DNA from: Candidatus Zixiibacteriota bacterium
GTDB lineage: Bacteria > Zixibacteria > MSB-5A5 > SM1-73
Length of the DNA stretch: 6,108 nucleotides
Direction: 5' to 3'
Assembly: GCA_020341875.1 (NCBI GenBank)
Contig: CP070839.1
Location: 90,580-96,687, forward strand
The position numbers and the translations under genes are program-made. Below are positions 1 through 5,457 of this stretch, one piece after another. A model generated the notes under the pieces. That model made no database searches. It was not told where the DNA came from and was given only the letters and a program-made list of their open reading frames with translations. Numbering within the stretch: position 1 is the first letter of the stretch; each line of letters starts with the position of its first letter.

Positions 1-9
1 GACCAGAAT

Positions 10-61
10 CGCGTAGCCCCGCCTTTGGCGGGCCGCCGAGGCATAAAGCCTCGGCTACGCG
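10..61. repeat. compound palindrome able to form a three-way cruciform
   Basis: Outer arms at 10-18 and 53-61 are perfectly complementary over 9 bases (CGCGTAGCC / GGCTACGCG). Inside them are a 6-bp hairpin with a TTT loop (18-23 / 27-32) and a perfect 8-bp hairpin with loop ATAAA (35-42 / 48-55). The second hairpin competes with the inner end of the outer stem. This architecture resembles dispersed REP-like palindromic elements. Its copy number in the genome cannot be seen here. Confidence 0.7.
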
Positions 62-70
62 CTTAAATCC

Positions 71-105
71 CCCTCACTTTAGTCCTCTCGCCAAAGAGGA
101 GAGGG
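71..105. repeat. short inverted repeat
   Basis: TCCTCT at 83-88 pairs with AGAGGA at 95-100 across a six-base loop. Flanking CCCTC (71-75) and GAGGG (101-105) can extend the stem, with a bulge on the left side. It directly follows the larger palindrome and looks like another small dispersed element. No U-tract follows it in either direction. Confidence 0.45.
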
Positions 106-117
106 AACCCTGCATCT

Positions 118-213
118 TCCCTCCCTTTATAGGTTCGACCATTCGACAGGCTCATGGTGCTGAACCAAGTCGAAGCACAAGCTCACCACAAGTGGGAGGG
201 ATAAGAGGGAGGG
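118..213. repeat. nested inverted-repeat element of about 96 bases
   Basis: The outer arms (about 118-130 and 201-213, of the form CCCTCCCTTTAT versus ATAAGAGGGAGGG) are complementary with one inserted base. Inside, GGTTC (132-136) pairs with GAACC (162-166), and TTCGAC (143-148) pairs with GTCGAA (169-174). Terminal inverted repeats around a small non-coding core fit a MITE-like or palindromic interspersed element. No target-site duplication could be identified with confidence. Confidence 0.5.
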
Positions 214-307
214 TGACGCGGTGAACGAATGAAATCGCGTCGTTCGGATTTTGAATTTTGAACTGTCCGCAGGATCCAAATTCGGACAATTCTACACTTC
301 GTCCTGC

Positions 308-337
308 CCTTCGGTCCTGAGACCTCAGGGTCGAAGG
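308..337. repeat. hairpin with 14-base arms and a 2-base loop
   Basis: The left arm (308-321) and right arm (324-337) are complementary at 12 of 14 positions around the dinucleotide AC, with CCTGAG/CTCAGG at the tip. It has the TTCG and CTCAGG words shared by the element at 118-213, which suggests related repeat families. A flanking GTCC/GGAC pair (301-304 and 353-356) extends the symmetry. Confidence 0.5.
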
Positions 338-427
338 AAGGCTCAGTGTCGAAGGACATTTTGCTCTTTGATTTTTGAATTCTCTCGGTCCACCTGCATC
401 GCCCGATCACCGGAACAATCCCCCGGT

Positions 428-724
428 CTATTCCTCCCCATCCTTGAAGAGCGAATCCCATTTCTCTTTCTTGCCCTCTTTGCTGTTGGGGGCGTGCTGG
501 GTCTTGAAAAACGCAGGTTTAGGACGGAAATAATCGCAGAAGTTGCCCTTTTCCTTGTACCTCACCCACTCCGCCTGTGATTCCTTGCATTGGTGTTCTG
601 CTTCCTTGTCGTAGAAGTTGCAGTTGTAGCAGCAGCGCAGATCGAGGTCACACTTGGGGCAGACATCCTTCCGGTGGATCTTTTCTTTTACCTCAATGGC
701 TTCTCCACATTTCCAGCAGTACAT
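428..724 (-). CDS. small cysteine-rich zinc-ribbon protein
   Basis: This 98-residue protein is probably cytosolic. The sequence shows an N-terminal ribbon with C3-x-x-C6 and C22-x-x-C25. A second cluster follows: C31, C32, C35, H44, C46 and C63, ending in a NFCDYF block. That is enough ligands for two zinc sites. The last 30 residues are charged and probably disordered. The ATG at 724 is preceded by a GGGAGAG ribosome site at a normal distance. The gene starts 13 bases after the prfB stop on the same strand, so the two are probably cotranscribed. I recognise the general type (conserved hypothetical zinc-ribbon proteins of environmental bacteria) but no assigned function. Nucleic-acid binding or metal storage are guesses only. 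Confidence 0.85.
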   Translation of the reverse strand: MYCWKCGEAIEVKEKIHRKDVCPKCDLDLRCCYNCNFYDKEAEHQCKESQAEWVRYKEKGNFCDYFRPKPAFFKTQHAPNSKEGKKEKWDSLFKDGEE

Positions 725-737
725 GGAATCTCTCTCC

Positions 738-1848
738 CTATTTTCGGTCAGTATTTTCCTTCGAGCTTAAATAGGCTTGAATAAACTCGTCTATATCACC
801 GTCCATTACCGACTGAACGTCTCCGGTCTCCGTGTTGGTTCGATGGTCCTTGACCATGTTGTAAGGATGAAACACGTATGATCTGATCTGGCTTCCCCAT
901 TCGATCTTCTTCTTCTGGCTTTCCAGCTTCTCCTGCTTTTTCTCCTCTTCTTCCTTGTAGAGCTGGTACAGCCGGGATTTCAGAACCTTTAGGGCGTTGT
1001 CTTTGTTTCTGAACTGCGAGCGTTCAGACTGGCATTGAACTACGATTCCTGTGGGCATATGCGTGATCCTGACCGCAGAGGAGACTTTGTTCACATGCTG
1101 CCCTCCGGCGCCGGAGGCGCGGAAAGTCTCCATCCTGAGATCATCGTCGTTTATCTCCACGGTGATGTTGTCCTCGATTTCCGGGTAGACGAACACCGAG
1201 GCAAACGAGGTATGTCTTCTTTTGTTGGCATCGAAAGGGGAGATGCGCACCAGGCGATGAACCCCGCTTTCAGCTTTGAGGTATCCGTATGCGTAGGCAC
1301 CGGTGATCTCCAACGCGGCACTCTTTATTCCGGCCTCCTCACCAGCCAAAAAGTCGATGGTGTCGTACCTGAATCCCTTTCTCTCCACCCATCTGGTATA
1401 CATGCGCAGGAGCATCTGTGCCCAGTCCTGAGACTCCGTTCCCCCTGCTCCAGAATGTATGGCCAGTATGGCGTTTTTGGAATCGTCCTCCCCGGAGAGA
1501 ACGGTCTGGAATTCGAAATCGTCAAGCTCCTTCTCCAGATCGCCCAGGATCAGCGTCACGTCTTTCTCGGCCTGCGCGTCCTTTTCCTCCTCGGCCAAAT
1601 CCCTCAGAAGGGAGACCTCTTCTGCTTTATGGGAGAGCTCTCCCCACTTCTCCACCCATCTTTTCAGCTCACTGACCTCTTTTAGAACCAGTTGAGCCTT
1701 CTGATTGTCGTTCCAAAAGTCGGGTTGAGATGAGAGCTTCTCCAATTCCTTGATTTTCTTTTCTTTTTGCTCCAGATCAAAGATACTCCCTGAGCTTAGT
1801 CAATCTTTCCTTGATGTTGTCTATGGTAATCTCAAGCTCGGTTGCCAT
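738..1848 (-). CDS. prfB: peptide chain release factor 2 (RF2), programmed +1 frameshift
   Basis: RF2 reads UGA and UAA in the ribosomal A site and triggers peptide release. Translation starts at ATG 1848, two bases after a very strong AAGGAGGAG ribosome site (1851-1859). Frame 0 runs 23 codons to an in-frame UGA (1779-1777). A +1 shift on CUU continues into the long frame, giving 369 residues; E. coli RF2 has 365. Key motifs are the stop-codon-reading SPF at about residues 203-205 and the catalytic GGQ at about 248-250 inside a SGAGGQHVN block, both within two residues of the E. coli positions. The N-terminal third is helical and charged (domain 1). The residue two before SGAGG-type serine is Ala (RASGAGGQ), as in most RF2s other than that of E. 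coli K-12. A gene caller that ignores the shift would start at a TTG at 1745 and lose 34 residues. The total span of 1111 bases (370 codons plus one) agrees exactly with one +1 shift. Confidence 0.97.
1777..1791 (-). promoter_or_regulatory. prfB: RF2 programmed +1 frameshift site
   Basis: Read on the minus strand, the site is AGG GAG UAU CUU UGA U. It keeps the classical order: an internal Shine-Dalgarno-like element (1786-1791), one spacer codon, the slippery CUU (1780-1782) and UGA (1777-1779). When RF2 is scarce, termination at UGA is slow, the ribosome slips +1 and full RF2 is made, so the protein limits its own synthesis. Two differences from the E. coli site are visible: AGGGAG replaces AGGGGG, and the base after UGA is U rather than C. 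Confidence 0.95.
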
Positions 1849-1904
1849 GACTCCTCCTTCTATAGCATAATATGGTCGTTTTTCAGTCTTCAATGCAGCC
1901 TTTT

Positions 1905-1932
1905 AATATATATCCTAATGGGATAATGTCAA
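1905..1932 (-). promoter_or_regulatory. sigma70-type promoter for prfB
   Basis: On the minus strand a perfect TTGACA -35 box (1932-1927) is separated by 16 bases from TATATT (1910-1905), which matches the TATAAT consensus at 5 of 6 positions. Transcription would start near 1898, leaving about 50 bases of leader before the prfB ATG at 1848. Position, orientation and box quality all fit the prfB/zinc-ribbon unit. Confidence 0.6.
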
Positions 1933-2006
1933 ACTTTTTGTGCTATGAGCGTACTCCAAGACCAACGGTGGCCAACCTGACCAGGGACCATTATCGCTTG
2001 CTCTTA

Positions 2007-2039
2007 TCATATCCCCCAACGGCGGGCAGGTGCACTCAT
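2007..2039 (-). other. ten-codon open frame with an excellent ribosome site
   Basis: On the minus strand an exact AGGAGG (2050-2045) sits five bases before ATG 2039. The frame then encodes only MSAPARRWGI before a UGA at 2009-2007. It lies 19 bases after the stop of the open frame at 2059-2166 and upstream of the prfB promoter. It could be a leader peptide or, more likely, the surviving start of a decayed gene. In the adjacent frame, sense codons continue from a GTG at 2035 for 14 codons before stopping. Confidence 0.3.
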
Positions 2040-2058
2040 CCCGTCCTCCTGAAATGAA

Positions 2059-2166
2059 CTACGGCAGTTCCCCAAAGGGAATTTTACCTGGTGTGAGCAA
2101 TTGTCCGTCAAACGGCAGATCGACCGTCCCGATTAGATTGACCTCCACACGTCCGGCTTTTTTCAA
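2059..2166 (-). pseudogene. possible 3' remnant of a gene, or a small ORF
   Basis: The minus-strand frame is open from 2205 to a TAG at 2061-2059 (48 sense codons). The only start-like codon is a TTG at 2166, which has no ribosome site. The peptide reads like real protein: a stretch RVEVNLIGTVDLPFDG followed by QLLTPGKIPFGELP at the C-terminus, with alternating hydrophobic residues and a Gly/Pro-rich end. An in-frame UGA at 2208-2206 and the promoter and start of the opposite-strand small membrane gene truncate it upstream. I do not recognise a family. It may be the tail of a broken gene, an intact micro-ORF, or chance. Confidence 0.3.
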
Positions 2167-2195
2167 TTGACAAGCATCCGGGTTTGGTCTATTAT
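2167..2195 (+). promoter_or_regulatory. near-consensus sigma70 promoter
   Basis: A perfect TTGACA (2167-2172), a 17-base spacer and TATTAT (2190-2195, 5 of 6 to consensus) form the best promoter in the window. Transcription should start near 2202, about 30 bases before the TTG start of the small membrane protein. Because the -10 box overlaps a possible upstream TTG start (2195-2197), that longer start is excluded. Confidence 0.7.
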
Positions 2196-2216
2196 TGGTT
2201 GAAAATCAAGAGGGAG

Positions 2217-2223
2217 AAGGAGG
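2217..2223 (+). promoter_or_regulatory. Shine-Dalgarno that fixes a TTG start
   Basis: AAGGAGG lies seven bases before TTG 2231. It decides the start of the small membrane protein in favour of this TTG over the upstream in-frame TTG at 2195, which falls inside the -10 box and has no ribosome site. Confidence 0.75.
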
Positions 2224-2230
2224 TAGAGAC

Positions 2231-2401
2231 TTGTCTAAAACCGAGAGACAGAGGAGGGGTGGTAAGGTCTTCTGGGGATTGGTGTTGATACTGATCGGAG
2301 TGCTTGTTCTGCTCGACAACATGGGCTATCTGAGCCACGACATCATTCGCTTCTGGCCAGTGCTGGTGATCATCTGGGGCATCAAGAAATTGGTCGATTA
2401 G
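2231..2401 (+). CDS. small two-helix membrane protein, LiaI/LiaF-type TM region (DUF5668-like)
   Basis: The protein has 56 residues from a TTG start (read as Met) with a strong AAGGAGG seven bases upstream. A basic N-terminus (KTERQRRGGK) is followed by a first membrane helix at about residues 13-29 (FWGLVLILIGVLVLLDN). A short polar turn containing GYLSHD comes next, then a second helix at about 37-52 rich in W, I and V (FWPVLVIIWGIKKL). The repeated W-P/G-LIL-G pattern is typical of the LiaI/LiaF-like transmembrane region, seen alone in many tiny bacterial membrane proteins and fused in LiaF-type stress regulators. The basic N-terminus predicts a cytosolic start. It has its own promoter. 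Its role here is unknown; envelope-stress sensing is only an analogy. The relation to the downstream MgtE-N gene 100 bases later is uncertain. Confidence 0.75.
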   Translation: MSKTERQRRGGKVFWGLVLILIGVLVLLDNMGYLSHDIIRFWPVLVIIWGIKKLVD

Positions 2402-2463
2402 TCGCCTCTTTCAGCAGTAAGGAAATTTCGGTCGTCTTTTCTTTCGCCCTACTAGCGCAAACC

Positions 2464-2491
2464 GTGGTCCGGTCGACCACAGGTTCGAACC
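2464..2491. repeat. hairpin plus a TΨC-arm-like palindrome, 14 bases before the next gene
   Basis: GTGGTC (2464-2469) pairs with GACCAC (2475-2480) over a five-base loop. One base later is the 10-base palindrome GGTTCGAACC (2482-2491), identical to a tRNA T-loop core. A variable-arm-like stem followed by a T-loop motif recalls the 3' half of a tRNA. However, the T stem pairs for only about three bases and no acceptor, D or anticodon arm is found upstream. It may be a tRNA relic or a regulatory element in the leader of the MgtE-N/CBS gene. Confidence 0.35.
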
Positions 2492-2507
2492 CTCGGATCT
2501 CTGAGTG

Positions 2508-3794
2508 ATGATGAAAAACGGGACTCCACAGGATTCGACAAAGATGTTTCTTTTTCTTTCGGAGATATTGAACCGAAAGGTGATCGATTCGCAAGGAAAC
2601 GCCGTCGGCAAGGTCCTGGATCTGCGCGCCAAGCTGGGGGAGCTGTTCCCTCCGGTGATCTCTATTCGGGTTCGATCGAAAAAAGACAGAGAGATCATGT
2701 CTTTTCGCTGGGATGACGTAGCGAGCATCAACGAGAACTCGATCAAATTGAAGCCTGAGGCGGCAAGTCACACCCTGGACATCAGCCTTCGGGAGAAGGA
2801 GATACTCCTAAGAGACGAGGTTCTGGACAAGCAGGTGGTGGATACGCATGGGGCCAAGGTGGAAAGGGTGAACGACTTTCATCTTCTGCTGGCTGAAGGT
2901 CAACTTCGGGTGGTTCATGTGGATTTGGGCATAAGAGGAATATTGCGCCGCCTTGGCTGGGTGAAATATGTCGATGCCATAACCAACTGGCTTTTTGCCT
3001 ACCAGATACCCAACAAGCTTCTCTCCTGGAAATACATCCAGCCCCTATCGCATGATCCCGGGAAGAAAGCTCTGAAACTCGACGTTACCTTGCGGAAGCT
3101 TTCCGAGATTCATCCCTCAGATCTTGCAGACATACTGGAGGAGTTGGATCGACGCGAACGGTCCTACGTGTTCGACTCCCTTAACGTCGAGACCCAGGCG
3201 GAAGCGCTGGAGGAGACGGATGATAAAACGCGGGCCTCGATAATCGAGGATCTGCCTGAGGAGAAGGCCTCCGATATCTTAGAGGAGATGGAGCCGGACG
3301 AGGCAGTCGACCTCCTGCAGGACCTACCGGACGAAAAGAAACAGGAGTTGATTGAGACTATGGAGGAAGAGAAAAAAGAAGAGTTGCAGGAGCTTCTTGA
3401 ATTCGAGGAGGAAACCGCCGGTGGTATCATGACCACTGACTACATCTCTTGTCTGCAAACGGAAAACATAGGACGCGCGATGGAGATTTTCAAGAGGTCA
3501 GATGACCCCCTGGACAACCTCTCTTACATCTACGTCACAGATGAAGACGAGAAGCTGGTGGGCGTTCTAACACTTCGAGACCTCATCCTCAACCCTTCTG
3601 AGGCACCAGTCAACAGCTTGATGAAACGAGAGGTGGTGAAACTTAAGGTGGATGATTCGTTGGAGCAGGTCGCCGAGACTTTCACCAAATACAAGTTTCT
3701 CACTATTCCGGTGGTGGATCAGCAAGATCGGTTGGAAGGGATAATAACCTTAAGAGACGGAGTGGAAGCGATCTTTCCCGAATTTGGTGAATAA
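2508..3794 (+). CDS. MgtE N-domain plus CBS-pair protein without channel domain
   Basis: A soluble, very acidic protein of about 428 residues (numbering from GTG 2505). Two PRC-barrel-like units come first: about 21-80, with NRKVIDSQGNAVGKVLDL, and about 103-160, with a diverged copy of the same pattern. A right-handed helical MgtE-N superhelix with repeated L-P-D-E-E-K units follows (about 192-300), then the linker TAGGIMTTDY (304-313) typical of MgtE. Two CBS domains finish it (about 308-367 and 371-428). MgtE channels carry the same N-CBS module, which binds Mg2+ and closes the pore. Here the protein ends right after the second CBS domain, with no plug helix or membrane segment. The next gene is an Nramp-type transporter, so a Mg2+-sensing regulatory partner is inferred. 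The start is uncertain: GTG 2505, ATG 2508, ATG 2511 and ATG 2544 are in frame and none has a strong ribosome site. ATG 2544 (AGGA ten bases upstream) would start right at the conserved domain. Confidence 0.88.
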   Translation: MMKNGTPQDSTKMFLFLSEILNRKVIDSQGNAVGKVLDLRAKLGELFPPVISIRVRSKKDREIMSFRWDDVASINENSIKLKPEAASHTLDISLREKEILLRDEVLDKQVVDTHGAKVERVNDFHLLLAEGQLRVVHVDLGIRGILRRLGWVKYVDAITNWLFAYQIPNKLLSWKYIQPLSHDPGKKALKLDVTLRKLSEIHPSDLADILEELDRRERSYVFDSLNVETQAEALEETDDKTRASIIEDLPEEKASDILEEMEPDEAVDLLQDLPDEKKQELIETMEEEKKEELQELLEFEEETAGGIMTTDYISCLQTENIGRAMEIFKRSDDPLDNLSYIYVTDEDEKLVGVLTLRDLILNPSEAPVNSLMKREVVKLKVDDSLEQVAETFTKYKFLTIPVVDQQDRLEGIITLRDGVEAIFPEFGE

Positions 3795-3934
3795 GCGGCA
3801 AATTAGGTTTCAGACTCCCGACGATAGACAACAGACTACAAAATGACACCCGGGTGCCACGGCAAAGGCTAAGGTTCTGATGTCTGCTTACTGCCTACTG
3901 CAATCGGTTGTCTGGTCAAAGCTAAGTGTTATTC
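3795..3934. repeat. intergenic spacer with palindrome and inverted repeat
   Basis: The 140 bases between the MgtE-N/CBS gene and the transporter contain a perfect 10-base palindrome CACCCGGGTG (3847-3856) and a 7-base inverted pair AGACAAC / GTTGTCT (3826-3832 and 3907-3913). There is also a low-complexity word series, TACTGCCTACTGC. It resembles the repeat-type fillers elsewhere in the window. No promoter with good boxes and no U-tract terminator was found, so read-through between the two genes is possible. Confidence 0.4.
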
Positions 3935-5185
3935 ATGGCTAAACGCCTTTTGTCAAAATCCCGCTGGAGAAGCTTTCTTATTCTCCTGGCAGTGATAGGT
4001 CCGGGGATAATTACGTCCAATGTCGACAACGATGCTGCCGGAATAGCCACCTATTCCATTGCCGGAGCACACTTCGGTTATTCTTTGATATGGTCGCTCA
4101 TCCCTATCACCGTGGTGCTGATTATAATCCAGGAGATGATAGCCCGAATGGGGGTTGTCACCGGAAAGGGTCTCTCCGATCTGATAAGAGAGAATTTCGG
4201 GGTGAAGATAACCTTCTACGTTCTTGTGACTTTGATCTTCGCCAATTTCGGCAACACCATAGCGGAGTTTGCGGGAATAGCAGCCAGCATGGAGATCTTT
4301 GGAGTATCCAAATATATCTCCGTACCTCTGGGGGCGTTGCTGGTGTGGATACTGGTGGTGAAGGTGACCTACAAATCAGTGGAGAAGGTGTTCCTGGTGG
4401 CTTGCCTGGTTTACGGAACCTACATTATCTCGGGCTTCCTCGCCGAGCCCGAGTGGGGCGCGGTCAAGGATAGCATCTTGAGCCCCGACCTGAAGTTCTC
4501 CGCTGGAAGTTTCGGCATGTTGATAGCGCTAATCGGTACCACCATCTCGCCATGGATGCATTTTTACCTCCAGTCCGCCGTAGTGGAGAAGAACGTTAAA
4601 CTGAAGAACTACAAGTATACCAGAGCGGACGTTATCTCCGGTAGCTTCATGGTGAACATCATAGCACTGTTTATAATCGTAGCCTGTGCTGCGACTCTTC
4701 ACAAGGCCGGGATCAGGATCGAAACGGGGGAAGATGCAGCGTTGGCCCTTGCTCCGCTGGCCGGTAAATATGCCTCCGCTCTTTTTGCTTTCGGGTTGCT
4801 GAACGCGTCGCTCTTCGCGGCTTCCATACTTCCTCTCTCCACGGCCTATGTGGTGTGCGAGGGTATGGGCTGGGAGGTGGGTGTGGACAATAAGTTCTCC
4901 GAGGCGCCTCAGTTCTACGGGCTCTATTCCCTCTTGATATTCGTCGGAGCCGCTGTGGTGCTCTGGCCGGATTTGCCTCTGATTCCGGTCATGTTCATCT
5001 CGCAGGTGATAAACGGTGTCATTCTTCCGGTGATTCTCATCTTCGTACTGATCCTCATCAACAACGAGAAAATCATGGGGTCGTATACCAACGGCAGGGG
5101 TTTCAATATCCTGGCCTGGGTCGCCGTGATCATTCTAATCGGCCTCAGCGTCACGCTCCTCGCCCTCATGTGCGGAATCGCCTAA
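3935..5185 (+). CDS. Nramp-fold divalent metal transporter, non-classical (Mg2+-type?)
   Basis: An inner-membrane protein of 416 residues from ATG 3935, with about 11 hydrophobic helices. Diagnostic segments are GPGIITSNVDNDAAG in TM1 (about residues 22-36) and the cytosolic TM2-TM3 signature QEMIARMGVVTGKGL (66-80). TM6 carries IGTTISPWMHFYLQS (about 200-214). Classical Nramps carry D-P-G-N in TM1 and M-P-H in TM6 and import Mn2+ and Fe2+ with protons. Here TM1 reads D-N-D-A, keeping the first Asp and adding another. The TM6 methionine is replaced by Ser (S205) and the His by Trp (W207) in the simplest alignment. In the Nramp-related Mg2+ transporters, loss of that methionine goes with Mg2+ transport. 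Together with the MgtE-N/CBS neighbour this suggests Mg2+, which is inference. A GTG at 3926 gives three more residues; neither start has a clear ribosome site. Confidence 0.9.
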   Translation: MAKRLLSKSRWRSFLILLAVIGPGIITSNVDNDAAGIATYSIAGAHFGYSLIWSLIPITVVLIIIQEMIARMGVVTGKGLSDLIRENFGVKITFYVLVTLIFANFGNTIAEFAGIAASMEIFGVSKYISVPLGALLVWILVVKVTYKSVEKVFLVACLVYGTYIISGFLAEPEWGAVKDSILSPDLKFSAGSFGMLIALIGTTISPWMHFYLQSAVVEKNVKLKNYKYTRADVISGSFMVNIIALFIIVACAATLHKAGIRIETGEDAALALAPLAGKYASALFAFGLLNASLFAASILPLSTAYVVCEGMGWEVGVDNKFSEAPQFYGLYSLLIFVGAAVVLWPDLPLIPVMFISQVINGVILPVILIFVLILINNEKIMGSYTNGRGFNILAWVAVIILIGLSVTLLALMCGIA

Positions 5186-5210
5186 ACTAAGGCAGTGGCG
5201 GGCGACATAA

Positions 5211-5348
5211 GAAAATTCAAAATGCAAAAAGAAGAATTCAAAAACGTAATTCAAAGTTCAAAATTACTCTACAAGGCTTGGCTTTGACGTGTGTTAATTT
5301 TGAATTTTAGAATGCACTGTTGCATTTTGCTCTTTGCTCTTTGAATTA
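5211..5348. repeat. AT-rich inverted and direct repeat cluster
   Basis: AAAATTCAAAAT (5212-5223) and ATTTTGAATTTT (5297-5308) form a perfect 12-base inverted repeat. Further variants occur at 5234-5243 and 5251-5265. The 14-base word CATTTTGCTCTTTG (5323-5336) also occurs exactly at 357-370, and AGTTCAAAATT (5255-5265) is the complement of 254-264. The two gene-free ends of the window therefore share a repeat family. A mobile or dispersed non-coding element is likely, but its boundaries are unclear. Confidence 0.55.
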
Positions 5349-5427
5349 TCCCTTGTCAGCGTAGTCAGACGGCCGGATTCAGATTGTGGGTGCCAACCAA
5401 GGGGAGATGAGACCGGCGGTTTATTTC

Positions 5428-5457
5428 TTGACACCCAGGGAGTTTTGCCCGTACATT
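5428..5457 (+). promoter_or_regulatory. candidate promoter of the sensor gene
   Basis: A perfect TTGACA (5428-5433) is followed after 18 bases by TACATT (5452-5457), which matches TATAAT at 4 of 6 positions. The predicted start point lies about 30 bases before ATG 5495. The wide spacer and weak -10 box suggest a moderate or activated promoter. Confidence 0.4.

Larger units (their letters stand above)
1..427. other. gene-free region packed with palindromic elements
   Basis: No convincing gene is seen on either strand. The open frames present have no ribosome site and no recognisable protein character. The stretch lies 3' of the minus-strand prfB/zinc-ribbon unit. It is made of at least four separate inverted-repeat elements (10-61, 71-105, 118-213, 308-337) and AT-rich words of the TTTTGAATT type at 249-259 and 372-381. 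No hairpin followed by a U-tract was found in the minus direction, so the terminator of the prfB unit is not visible. Confidence 0.6.

Noticed and set aside
251..580. Plus-strand open frame of 109 codons
   Set aside because: It runs through palindromic repeats and antisense to the zinc-ribbon gene, and its low-complexity Ser/Arg/Leu composition is not protein-like.
1035..1685. Long plus-strand open frame of 216 codons inside the prfB region
   Set aside because: It lies antisense to prfB, whose SPF and GGQ motifs prove the coding strand; the plus-strand frame has no ribosome site or family character.
1872..2057. Plus-strand open frame of 61 codons
   Set aside because: No ribosome site; it overlaps the prfB promoter, and its composition is not protein-like.
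2150..2166. T-run after GTCCGGC as an intrinsic terminator
   Set aside because: No stable hairpin precedes the six T residues, and no plus-strand gene ends upstream of it.
2402..2505. Possible tRNA gene suggested by GGTTCGAACC
   Set aside because: The T stem pairs for only about three bases, and no acceptor, D arm or anticodon arm can be drawn in the available sequence.
5350..5430. Riboswitch in the leader of the sensor gene
   Set aside because: The segment lies upstream of the likely promoter, and no conserved riboswitch core was recognised by eye.
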